Source: Strongylocentrotus droebachiensis (taxonomy: Eukaryota > Echinodermata > Echinoidea > Camarodonta > Strongylocentrotidae). From it: DNA of 64,000 nucleotides. Below are positions 59,001-61,629 of the stretch, piece by piece (the stretch's first letter is position 1; every line of letters starts with the position of its first letter). The notes under the pieces were generated by a model, which saw nothing but the letters and a program-made list of their open reading frames with translations, had not been told where the DNA came from and did no database searches. Position numbers and translations under genes: made by a program. The stretch spans positions 2,501 through 66,500 of the forward strand of contig JAVYIG010000413.1 of assembly GCA_035222895.1 (NCBI GenBank). Direction: 5' to 3'.

Positions 59001-60994
59001 GATTGCTATAACGGACCAATCACAGCCCGCGTAGCACGACCCGTTAGCAACGACCGACCATTTCCGGACTACGATAATTTCGCTCGGGAAAAGTGATCAA
59101 ATTTTGGAAGAGACCGAAGGCTGTGCGAAAAAAACGGGTCTAGAAAAACCGTTTAAAACACATCTTCTACTATGTTTTAGACTTCCAAATTTTGATACTA
59201 GGTACAGAAAAGACCACTCTTTCAGAAAATGCAAAAAAACAAAAATCTATTTTTTTCACCTAAATTGACATTTTAGCTGATTACGGAGAATCGCTGGTTG
59301 CGACTTTTTGTTGGTTTTGTGGTGCCGGGTCACATATGAGGAAGTTTACGATTGAATACTTTGCAATACACTAAATGATCAATATTTGGATGATTTCTAT
59401 GTTATGCATTTTGATTGTGAAATAATGGTGGATTGTGCTTAACAAGCTTTCTGTTAAAGTCTTCTACTGCTGCTGCTGCTATGCTGGTTGATAAATGATT
59501 TAATCAACATATAATTTAGCTTGAAAGTTTGTTTTTCTTCACCTGTATGAAGAATCAGATTAAAGGGATTGGGTAACTTTGTCTCAGATTCTGAAACAAA
59601 ATCCTGAATTTAGCTCATGCTGCAATGATAATTATAAACCTTTAGGTTAGTCAGGAACCACACAACTTTTACAAGCCAATCGCCTGTCTGATTATCAAGA
59701 TATTTATGATTGGAAATCAACATTTAAAATTCGTTTTTTTAACGGTTTTCATAACAATACAGTCTATTAGGGAAAATGAGTATGGTTAAAACCGGTCACT
59801 CAAAGATTCATGATCATTTTGAAGCACAATTTTGTTTAGGGCTTCAATATTACACCATATTACAGATGTGGATAACACGTAGGGCCATGCATCTCAGATT
59901 TAACATTCTTAAACGATGCCTTCAAGTAAAGCCTTGTTATTTTGTTGTTCAGGTCCAGTCTTGGAAACAGAAGCTACCCCTTCAGACCATCATGCGTCTT
60001 CTTCAGGTCTTGGTCCCTCAGGTAGAGAAGATCTGCATTGACAAGTGAGTATTAGTGAAATATTGACTGATTTGAGAGGCATGGTTAAAACTATACAATG
60101 CCCTTCAGCACAGTCGACGGGCATTTTGAAATCTCATTAGGCGCGCCTTCATCGAACTGAAGATCCAAAATACTCCGCTATTTTTAGACTGGGGATATTT
60201 TCCTGAAGTTTGAAATTGCGTCTTCACCAGACCAATGCGCTCATCACATACTAGATGAAGACAGGCGCAAATTAGCCCGCTATTGCTCCAAAAGCGGGCT
60301 ATTTTGGAAAAAAGACCAATATTTCTTAACAAAATAACCTGCTAATTGCAACTGAGGGCCGATGAAGACGCAAATTAGCTGGCTAATTTGAGATCAGGCT
60401 AGTTAAAATACTGGGTTATTTTGCAACTTCGGTCTGATAAGGACAGGCCTATTGTCACCGAGGAGCTAATTTTCTAACTGTGACCTGATAGATAAGCAGC
60501 CAAATTGGGTTTTATATACCGCATCCTACTAGTCAATTCAAAACAGAAATATTTTAAGAATATATGTTGTCAAAATTTATCATTATTGGCTGGAAAAGGG
60601 GATTGTACTCAGTACAAGGGTTAAATTACATATTTTCAAATTGAAATCTATATTTTGTATACTACTACAGTTGCAACCGATCACAATTGCCATTGCGATA
60701 TTAAGTTCATCCAGATAAACTTCACATTCTTAAATATTCAGTTTTTGTAATGGATGTCACTGTCACCCTCTTTCTACTCAAATGTGTATCATTTCATTTA
60801 ATCTTTTCCACCATTTTGTTTTGTTGTAATTACAGAGGATTAACAGATGAGAGTGAGATCTTGAAGTTCTTGCAGCACGGTACGCTGGTCGGTCTTCTAC
60901 CCGTCCCACACCCGATCCTCATTAGGAAGTATCAGGCTAACAGTGGGACTACCCTCTGGTTCAGAACCTACATGTGGGGCGTCATTTACCTCAG
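22965..60994 (+). CDS. HID1: HID1 (Golgi and dense-core-vesicle biogenesis protein), 3' end outside window
   Basis: Joined exons: 22965-23030, 35252-35401, 36968-37129, 38110-38136 (micro-exon), 42357-42461, 43463-43631, 44834-44891, 45441-45648, 47080-47193, 48152-48326, 48924-49075, 50114-50192, 54255-54419, 55268-55495, 56458-56585, 57396-57599, 59953-60044, 60836-60994. They total 2441 nt, about 813 residues; human HID1 has 788. All junctions keep phase. HID1 is a peripheral trans-Golgi protein needed for sorting into dense-core vesicles, and is N-myristoylated in other animals; the start MGSSDSKLNFRKAV keeps Gly2. It has no catalytic motif and is a helical scaffold. The human-like ends are evident: WGVIYL is reached at 60994 and the final roughly 20 residues (human ending FEIQRV) need one more exon that I could not find before 64000. 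The variable region in exons 13-15 is Ser/Ala-rich as in human. Confidence 0.95.
23217..23578. mobile_element. 362-bp near-perfect palindrome (foldback element)
   Basis: Two arms of about 180 bp, starting CTAGCCTATAATCTAGGC and ending with its inverse, match at roughly nine bases in ten right to a centre near 23400 (TTTTCGTAC/GAAAAACTG). TGGTAGA flanks it directly on both sides (23210-23216 and 23579-23585), so it looks inserted. No reading frame. It begins 187 bp past HID1 exon 1. Confidence 0.85.
23994..24187. mobile_element. Hairpin insert with telomere-like core
   Basis: Arms of 35 bp (24016-24050 and 24136-24170) are complementary except at the outermost base. The loop holds CCCTAA repeats (AACCCTAACCCTAACCCTAA and variants). 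ACTCCTCTAGAGT, 13 bp, flanks the insert directly on both sides (23994-24006 and 24175-24187). Confidence 0.8.
24300..24390. repeat. Left subterminal array of the hAT element
   Basis: Three to four units of GTGCCCTTTTTTTCAAACTG with GGAC or GGCC spacers. The same start of unit, GTGCCCTTTTT, recurs at the right end (34510-34610), so both ends could bind the same protein. Confidence 0.75.
25440..25470. repeat. Poly-G tract inside hAT element
   Basis: About 28 G broken by two A. A second G tract lies at 25612-25627. Neither is coding. Confidence 0.8.
25985..26079 (+). CDS. hAT transposase exon 1
   Basis: Encodes MPRKDRTKRKRDEELAKSAK then QCKFLECFMKK, ending in phase 2 at GTTAGT. The basic run suits nuclear import. 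The QCKFLECFM pattern resembles the short N-terminal motif of other ZBED-like hAT proteins. Confidence 0.7.
25985..33329 (+). CDS. hAT transposase, five exons, 1355 residues
   Basis: Exons 25985-26079, 28086-28161, 28523-30969, 31317-31575 and 32139-33329 join in phase to 4068 nt. Order of parts: a basic N-terminus (MPRKDRTKRKRDEEL); 18 Ser/Gln-rich repeats at residues 92-639; a BED-like zinc finger VWCSVC...SHSRTKFH; the RNase H-like core with Asp near 844 in LLFDGSTDKS and Asp near 910 in SAADGAAVNF; the CIAHRLELALKDA and GTRWVDHRRKAL motifs; and the C-terminal dimerisation block STAQVERQFSTIKR with the third acidic residue, Glu near 1271. These are the hAT D-D-E residues, all present. It resembles the ZNF862/ZBED-like group of hAT proteins. 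It lies in HID1 intron 1 on the same strand. Start chosen because the ATG opens a NLS-like stretch followed by a good donor (GTTAGT); the first two exons are less certain than the last three. Confidence 0.88.
26296..26345 (+). mobile_element. SINE 3' tail fragment
   Basis: CTTAGCAGTCAAGTAAAATA followed by ACCACC matches the tail of the SINE at 49349-49563. Only the tail is present. It is nested in the hAT element. Confidence 0.6.
26601..26717. repeat. Three tandem 39-bp units
   Basis: GCGCGGCCATTAATATGGGT then ACGGTTTAATATGTAAA is repeated three times almost perfectly, in intron 1 of the transposase gene. Confidence 0.9.
27014..27347. mobile_element. Foldback element nested in the hAT transposon
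   Basis: ATATAATCAAAACAGTGGGC and a CTAGCTTTTTCAAAT block at the left reappear inverted at the right (ATTTGAAAAAGCTGG, then GCCCGCTGTTTTGATTATAT). The arms stay similar towards a centre near 27180, which is why both strands show matching Cys/Ser-rich frames. No transposase. Confidence 0.75.
27450..27520. repeat. C-rich repeat with ACCCGGTAC spacer
   Basis: Runs of 9-13 C alternate with TCACCCGGTAC-type spacers about four times. Non-coding. Confidence 0.75.
28086..28161 (+). CDS. hAT transposase exon 2
   Basis: Acceptor TTTTAG, donor GTAAAC. Completes Arg and reads CPSSENVSRIKHNRPPSLQD then DHEAQ. Low complexity and no domain. Phase agreement with exons 1 and 3 is the main support. Confidence 0.65.
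28523..30969 (+). CDS. hAT transposase exon 3: repeats, zinc finger, first catalytic Asp
   Basis: Acceptor AATCCACAG. After PGEKAESASQQRNDGASPSL it carries the 18 tandem repeats, then DSWGYDWLKYNEHNGYVSKV, a CxxC...HxxxxxH finger, and FSLLFDGSTDKS with the first catalytic Asp. Ends at GTAAGT in phase 2. Confidence 0.9.
28625..30268 (+). repeat. Coding minisatellite, 18 units of 90 or 93 bp
   Basis: Each unit reads LE/TK-SSSKQGDDGSIPSLAA then SSSATSSQQPQM. Ten units are 30 residues and eight are 31, with QAQ in place of SQ. Units differ by only a few bases, so the array expanded or was homogenised recently. The start is preceded by a diverged unit in the same exon. Confidence 0.95.
31170..31191. 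repeat. AT dinucleotide repeat
   Basis: Eleven or so AT units in transposase intron 3. Confidence 0.85.
31317..31575 (+). CDS. hAT transposase exon 4, second catalytic Asp
   Basis: Acceptor ATATTACAG, donor GTTAGT. Encodes GFVASAADGAAVNFGERSGI with the second Asp, then LIKMHCIAHRLELALKDAF, the C-x-x-H motif typical of hAT enzymes. Confidence 0.92.
32139..33329 (+). CDS. hAT transposase exon 5, C-terminal half with dimerisation domain
   Basis: Acceptor ACCTTTAG. It begins IDELMMQMYYIYRRSAKKW, contains GTRWVDHRRKALKCL, and ends with LVLPTSTAQVERQFSTIKRC, the hAT C-terminal dimerisation motif with the last catalytic Glu. Stop at 33327-33329. Confidence 0.93.
   Translation: MDELMMQMYYIYRRSAKKWREVKAVASALNKHVVKPSRSQGTRWVDHRRKALKCLATNYHCIVSQFEEQASGQRKDISPADAAKMKGYLKMLKSSKFVLHMSNYRDMVEYLAELSLGFQRDDLPVSSVGRHVLVAQAGLKRMEERPGPHLRTVLAAATEAVNEEEAEETPTFTFEDVKLKVTKKDVADFQTSKVKVLKSVSTCLETRLADFGDDPIIQAAKILDPSDIQQAADFGIDEIHTLCDHFRPLLMAKGCEVELVEVEWMKLRQEDKKGKFQDLWKNVLVNQGDVYPNLCHVIRILLVLPTSTAQVERQFSTIKRCQGDWRLSLSTATITDLLRISNEGPAPEEYNPEAAVQHWFVTSTASRRPSVQPYGSRVTTPQATDWSASESDGSSD
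33850..34025 (-). mobile_element. tRNA-derived SINE inside hAT element
   Basis: On the minus strand: GGGCGTTGTGGCTTGCGCCT, CCAGCTAACAATGG and the B-box-like AGGTTCGAAACTG, followed by a non-tRNA body. Its head differs from the two other SINE types here. Confidence 0.6.
34510..34610. repeat. Right subterminal array of the hAT element
   Basis: Three units of TGCCCTTTTTGTAAAAATGT then TTTGGCCTTGG. The relative at 53310-53390 has the same array with fewer units. Confidence 0.75.
35252..35401 (+). CDS. HID1: HID1 exon 2
   Basis: Encodes PVEAGDDAFWDQFWADSVTS, then VFALIPAAEIRALREESPSN and LATLCYK, almost the human sequence (PVEATDDAFWDQFWADTATS). Fifty codons, phase 0 at both ends, donor GTATAG. 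Confidence 0.97.
36256..36907 (+). mobile_element. tRNA-derived SINE interrupted by a DNA element
   Basis: The head GTGGTGTAGTGGTTCAGTCA, GACTCTCAATCCAAGGGTTG and GGGTTTAAGTCC matches the SINE at 11030-11175. The body is cut at 36413 by the element 36414-36835 and resumes after it with GTAGCAATAATTGCAGGGCC. The true 3' end is not sharply defined. Confidence 0.7.
36414..36835. mobile_element. Non-autonomous CAG...CTG element with 6-bp duplication
   Basis: Ends CAGAGCTGCCAACC and GGTTGGCAGCTCTG are a perfect 14-bp inverted repeat, flanked directly by TACATG (36408-36413 and 36836-36841). It is 422 bp long with repeated TACGTTTTTT/CCTTTTTTTG motifs. It differs from the 16262 element at one position of the terminal repeat and is the same family. 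Confidence 0.85.
36968..37129 (+). CDS. HID1: HID1 exon 3
   Basis: Fifty-four codons, phase 0 both sides. Encodes AVEKLVSAAESGC, then VLNAARLLTRILPYIFEDPD and WRGFFWSTLPG, matching human ILPYIFEDPDWRGFFWSTVPG. Donor GTGAGT. Confidence 0.97.
37628..37664. repeat. Poly-C then poly-A tract
   Basis: About 13 C, then TCC and about 19 A, in HID1 intron 3. Non-coding. Confidence 0.8.
38110..38136 (+). CDS. HID1: HID1 27-nt micro-exon (likely alternative)
   Basis: A long pyrimidine tract ending CTCATAACTAG precedes GCA AAC ATG GAA GGG TTG GAT GAT TTT, followed by the consensus donor GTAAGT. It inserts ANMEGLDDF in frame between exons 3 and 4, in the acidic linker where human HID1 has GQGEEDDEHA. 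With it the linker length matches human (18 against 16 residues); without it the linker is 9 residues. Micro-exons are often neural, but usage here is unknown. Confidence 0.7.
39715..39774 (+). other. Possible 60-nt cassette exon in HID1 intron
   Basis: The acceptor TTTTTTCTGCGTTGTTGTAG is good, then 20 open codons LPQLLCDFDLHLPKDNFLRL, and a weak donor GTTTGT. Phase 0 both sides would let it splice between exons 3 and 4. There is no human counterpart, so it may be chance. Confidence 0.25.
41980..42263. mobile_element. MITE with ATGTTTAGCGTCC ends
   Basis: ATGTTTAGCGTCCTGC at the left is mirrored by GGCAGGGACGCTAAACAT at the right. The 284-bp interior is made of poly-T, poly-A and GGAGGCGG/GGAGGCCC blocks. 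In HID1 intron 4 as numbered with the micro-exon, just before the LAQSLLAAL exon. Confidence 0.7.
42357..42461 (+). CDS. HID1: HID1 exon 4
   Basis: Encodes SDEESLPLAQSLLAALSDLL then FCPDFTVVAAKKAGP, matching human ARPLAESLLLAIADLLFCPDFTV. Two AG acceptors are 2 nt apart (GTAGAG); only the first keeps frame. Donor GTAAGT. Confidence 0.96.
43223..43409. mobile_element. hAT-type MITE with 8-bp duplication
   Basis: Ends CAGGGAAAAAAATAC and GTATTTTTTTCCCTG are inverted repeats. GTGGCATA and GTGGCGTA (43215-43222 and 43410-43417) flank it, an 8-bp duplication with one change. The interior repeats AGCCCCCGAAA four times. CAGGG ends with 8-bp duplications are classic hAT. Confidence 0.85.
43463..43631 (+). 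CDS. HID1: HID1 exon 5
   Basis: Encodes SIDSCEYIWDAGVGCATAPP, then EILKLLLTCFSETMYLAPA. Human has SLDSCEYIWEAGVGFAHSPQ and LLKLLLTCFSEAMYLPPA. Leaves in phase 1 at GTAAGT. It begins 53 bp after the hAT MITE. Confidence 0.96.
44834..44891 (+). CDS. HID1: HID1 exon 6
   Basis: Encodes SDAHSLPNQWISFFCSSDN, equivalent to human STNPWVQFFCSTEN. Fifty-eight nt, phase 1 in and 2 out, donor GTGAGT. Confidence 0.95.
45229..45320 (+). pseudogene. Decayed duplicate of HID1 exon 7, copy 1
   Basis: TTTTTTAG is followed by a stretch reading LPLFNFMLNIACAYDPLDYG, against exon 7 LPLFTSMINIACAYDPVGYG. Nucleotide identity over about 80 bp is high, then it breaks down and meets a stop (LI-stop). The acceptor is still recognisable. 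No exon-end donor remains. Confidence 0.85.
45331..45386 (+). pseudogene. Decayed duplicate of HID1 exon 7 boundary, copy 2
   Basis: TTTACCCATCTTGTTCCAAA then CTTGCCCTATCCCTCCTCAT corresponds to the real TTTCCCATCTTGTTTCAGAC then ATGCCCTTCCCCTGTTCACC. The acceptor AG is lost. It sits between copy 1 and the true exon. Confidence 0.65.
45441..45648 (+). CDS. HID1: HID1 exon 7
   Basis: Encodes HALPLFTSMINIACAYDPVG, then YGMPYNHLLFSDTREPLVEI and ILVVTLDH, close to human. Acceptor CTTGTTTCAG, donor GTAAGC, phase 2 in and 0 out. Confidence 0.97.
46089..46399. mobile_element. GGGGGTGTTTCACAAAG-type MITE
   Basis: Ends GGGGGTGTTTCACAAAGATC and GATCTTTGTGAAACACTCCC are inverted repeats, and continue inward with CCTAAGTTGAACTTA/TAAGTTCAACTTAGG. 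The outer 17 bp resemble the MITEs at 8884 and 56612, but the inner part is unrelated to them. Confidence 0.8.
47080..47193 (+). CDS. HID1: HID1 exon 8
   Basis: Encodes PENLFVNYLSRIHREEDFHF then ILKGITRLLNNPLIQ, nearly identical to human PENLFVNYLSRIHREEDFQF. Thirty-eight codons, phase 0 at both ends. Confidence 0.97.
47629..47682 (+). pseudogene. Decayed fragment of HID1 exon 9, copy 1
   Basis: TTACTGGTCCTCTC, then ATGACCATAACAAGAAGTTT and GTCTTCATTGTCCAG, matches exon 9 TTACTGGTTCTCTTC and GTGACCACAACAAGAAGTTC with a short deletion. Confidence 0.65.
47731..47765 (+). pseudogene. Decayed fragment of HID1 exon 9 start, copy 2
   Basis: CCTGCCTTGTTCCACCAAGG corresponds to exon 9 TCTCCCTGGTTCCACCAAGA. 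It is short, so chance resemblance is possible, but it lies between two clearer copies. Confidence 0.45.
47978..48108 (+). pseudogene. Decayed duplicate of HID1 exon 9, copy 3
   Basis: It reads HLCGSNEKISLWEELAIPFW then KISNHQKMILLYLLKFF, aligned with exon 9 YLPGSTKKIAFHQELLVLFW then KMCDHNKKFLFYVLKSS with no gap over 37 residues. The acceptor tract is gone (purine-rich before it) and a stop follows soon, so it is unlikely to be a usable alternative exon. Confidence 0.85.
48152..48326 (+). CDS. HID1: HID1 exon 9
   Basis: Encodes TYLPGSTKKIAFHQELLVLF, then NKKFLFYVLKSSDVLEVLVP and HLNDARADQ. Human: QELLVLFWKLCDFNKKFLFF. Acceptor TTTCTTTCCTAG, donor GTAAGT, leaves in phase 1. Confidence 0.97.
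48924..49075 (+). CDS. HID1: HID1 exon 10
   Basis: Encodes RVGLMHIGVFILLLLSGERN, FGVRLNKPYSVRVPMDIPVF and TGTHADFLII, which is almost identical to human and the best-conserved part of the protein. Confidence 0.98.
49349..49563 (+). mobile_element. tRNA-Thr-like SINE
   Basis: The head GATAGCTCAGTTGGTAAAGC (A box) and ACCCGGGTTCGAAACC (B box) with a TCTCGTAAT anticodon-loop region looks like tRNA-Thr(CGT), but the acceptor stem does not close and a body ending AAAATAACCACCACTACCAC follows. A tail fragment of the same family is at 26296-26345. Confidence 0.8.
49725..49962. mobile_element. TTAAAGGAGAACTAACC-type MITE
   Basis: TTAAAGGAGAACTAACCCCA and TTAAGGTTAGTTCTCCTTTA are inverted ends of a 238-bp non-coding element in HID1 intron 10. 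The TTAA at the tips could be a TTAA target, as in Kolobok or piggyBac elements. Confidence 0.75.
50114..50192 (+). CDS. HID1: HID1 exon 11
   Basis: Encodes VFHKIITSGHQRLQPLYDCL then LTIIVN, matching human VFHKIITSGHQRLQPLFDCL. Phase 0 in, phase 1 out, donor GTAAGA. Confidence 0.97.
50539..51195. mobile_element. MITE interrupted by a second MITE
   Basis: Outer ends GCCTGGGCCCTGTCTTATA and, inverted, CGAGACGAGGCCCAGG. The left arm is split: TAAAGAGTTGCGATTGAT, which should follow CTTA, lies beyond the inner element and pairs with ATATCAACTCTTTACGAGAC at the right. Confidence 0.75.
50556..51071. mobile_element. Inner MITE with CCCTTTTCTAACTGCAC ends
   Basis: TACCCTTTTCTAACTGCAC and GTGCAGTTAGAAAAGGGTA are perfect inverted ends. 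TTA flanks both sides. The interior repeats a TTTCTAACTGC...TTTCATCGG module about three times, with GTGTCACACCGAT blocks. Confidence 0.8.
51810..53448. mobile_element. Left-truncated, internally deleted relative of the hAT transposon
   Basis: The first 120 bp match 24251-24390 of the autonomous element (TGACTGGCCGTGGTGCCCTC and the TGCCCTTTTT array), and 53205-53448 match 34392-34671, ending with the same AAATTTAAGGCCTG. The 13-bp left inverted repeat is missing, so no target duplication can be read. The 1.2-kb middle is unrelated to the transposase gene. Confidence 0.8.
54255..54419 (+). CDS. HID1: HID1 exon 12
   Basis: Encodes SPYLKSLSMVSANKMLHLLE, AFSTPWFLFSSPSNHHLVFF and LLEIFNNIIQYQFD, nearly identical to human. 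Acceptor TTATTTCAG, donor GTAAGA, phase 1 at both ends. Confidence 0.97.
54472..55124. repeat. Old interspersed repeat, copy B (relative at 6875-7251)
   Basis: TTAAAAGAAAATCCAACCTT at the left and GGTCAGATTTCCCTTTAA at the right form an imperfect inverted repeat. It shares ACAACTCTCCCATTTATTCC and CCAGTTTGAGATTCACATAG blocks with copy A. An insertion near 55010-55095 makes it longer. Confidence 0.6.
55268..55495 (+). CDS. HID1: HID1 exon 13
   Basis: Encodes NSNLVYTIIRKRTVFHQLAN, LPSDQASISKALAKRSKK, then MEGSMQAADAEPGTLKATLL. Human: NLVYAIIRKRSIFHQLANLP and SMEGSRPAAPAEPGTLKTSL. An internal AAGGTAGGC looks like a donor, but the human match continues past it. Confidence 0.95.
56039..56243. mobile_element. 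TTAAAGCC-type 200-bp MITE, copy 2
   Basis: Begins TTAAAGGCAGACTTTACTA, ends AGTGTGCCTTTAA. The interior carries GAGGATCATGGGGGACCAAC and GAGCAAGTAGCTACAAGTAG as in copy 1. It abuts the Tc1-like MITE that starts at 56246. Confidence 0.85.
56246..56419. mobile_element. Tc1/mariner-like MITE
   Basis: Ends CAGTCAAACCTGTCTATAGC and GCAGGTTCGACTG inside TA dinucleotides (56244-56245 and 56420-56421). The interior has complementary AAAGTGGTCTTTGTAGACAG and GGTGGTCTTTGTAGACAGGT blocks. TA targets and CAGT ends fit Tc1/mariner. It ends 38 bp before exon 14, so it supplies intron sequence next to that acceptor. Confidence 0.85.
56458..56585 (+). CDS. HID1: HID1 exon 14, poly-Ala segment
   Basis: Encodes VSMMTETSKVMPGE, then seven Ala coded mostly by GCA repeats, then SMENSNAEELSGGGGDNM. 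It is a variable linker. Phase 1 in, 0 out, donor GTAAGC. Confidence 0.9.
56612..56942. mobile_element. GGGGGTGTTTCATAAAG-type MITE, copy 2
   Basis: Same terminal hairpins as 8884-9192 (GTTCGTAAAGTTACGCATGA and TCATGCGTAACTTTACGAAC). The interior matches copy 1 in reverse orientation, for example AGCCAAATGGGATGCTCAAT. It begins 26 bp past the exon 14 donor. Confidence 0.88.
57396..57599 (+). CDS. HID1: HID1 exon 15, Ser-rich linker
   Basis: Sixty-eight codons, phase 0 both sides. Reads SDTESHTSESSRVPPQDGQT, then STSSSAAASVAGEWRPTPEW, the last part matching human SASGQWSPTPEW. Confidence 0.93.
57708..57901. mobile_element. TTAAAGCC-type 200-bp MITE, copy 3
   Basis: TTAAAGCCCCTCTACACTAG and TAGTGCATTGGGGCTTTAA are the inverted ends. 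Interior as in copies 1 and 2. It has the best-preserved ends of the three. Confidence 0.88.
58041..59333. mobile_element. 1.3-kb DNA element with 36-bp inverted ends and a CpG-rich core
   Basis: GTGACCCGGCACCACAAAAC then CACCAAAAAGTCGCAA at the left is mirrored at the right with one mismatch. ATAT flanks both sides. Positions 58620-59100 are CpG-rich, unlike the AT-rich surroundings, and hold a minus-strand frame and promoter-like motifs (CCAATCA, ATGGCGCGCC). No transposase is recognisable, so it is non-autonomous. Confidence 0.8.
58573..58842 (-). CDS. Uncharacterised frame inside the 1.3-kb element
   Basis: Not recognised. It reads MPGFVREQSRGMVPGCTNAD, then ARVARAVNEAMMRGLAAGDQ and LTALLTEHFGQDSDERIP from an inner Met. 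The composition looks protein-like (acidic, helical). It could be the first exon of a lost transposase or a captured host exon. It ends at a stop with no donor identified. Confidence 0.3.
   Translation of the reverse strand: MRVTSCEKVYNVVTMPGFVREQSRGMVPGCTNADARVARAVNEAMMRGLAAGDQANLTALLTEHFGQDSDERIPDNVVTNNCPDVYKTR
59953..60044 (+). CDS. HID1: HID1 exon 16
   Basis: Encodes VQSWKQKLPLQTIMRLLQVL then VPQVEKICID, against human VLSWKSKLPLQTIMRLLQVL. The last Lys is split with exon 17. Donor GTGAGT. Confidence 0.97.
60110..60490. repeat. Unclassified repeat with internal GAAGACxxGCAAATTAGC units
   Basis: GATGAAGACAGGCGCAAATT and GATGAAGACGCAAATTAGC recur within it, along with AAATTAGCCCGC and AAAAGCGGGCTATTTTGGAA blocks. 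No terminal repeat found. It lies in HID1 intron 16. Confidence 0.45.
60836..60994 (+). CDS. HID1: HID1 exon 17, last exon in the window
   Basis: Encodes GLTDESEILKFLQHGTLVGL, LPVPHPILIRKYQANSGTTL and WFRTYMWGVIYL, nearly the human sequence. It stops in phase 2 at GTAGGA. The C-terminal exon is not in the remaining 3 kb. Confidence 0.97.
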
Positions 60995-61590
60995 GTAGGA
61001 CAGCTCATAGTTTTCTGTAGTGTTCTATAGTTTATGTGTTCCTAGAGCCCTCCCCAAGCCCTCCCCCAAGCCCTCCCCCTCCCAAATTCTACCTTATCCT
61101 TATCCATCCCATTAATAGGGTCATTGTGGAAGGGTGTAGTAGATAATGGTCAATTGTTGAAAGGTCTTGTTAAGAATTCCTATCTTCTTTCTTACTCCTT
61201 TCTCTTCTATGAGTTTGTGTGTGTGTCTCTCTCTCTCTTCCCCCTCTCTCTCTCTTTCTCACTTTATCATCTTTTTTCTTTCCTCTCAGTCTTACTTCTC
61301 TTTTTTCTCTCATCCCCTTTCTTTCCGTCATATCTCTCCTCTTCCCTATCCATTTGTCTCTCTCTCTCTCTCTCTCTGTTTTATCCCTTTTTTTTCTCTT
61401 ATTTTCTCCCATGTTCTCGTTTTCTTTGGATTACTTCCCGTATCTCTCTTTCTCACACACAAACATACAGGTACACTAATATTTGGTTCAATATTGGTAC
61501 TTTTCGTCATGAATAACTTACTAATGTTTATAAGTGTGACAAAAGAATATTGGAAGATCTTTTCTCTCCCTCTATCTCTATGTTTCTTTT

Positions 61591-61629
<39 letters not shown>

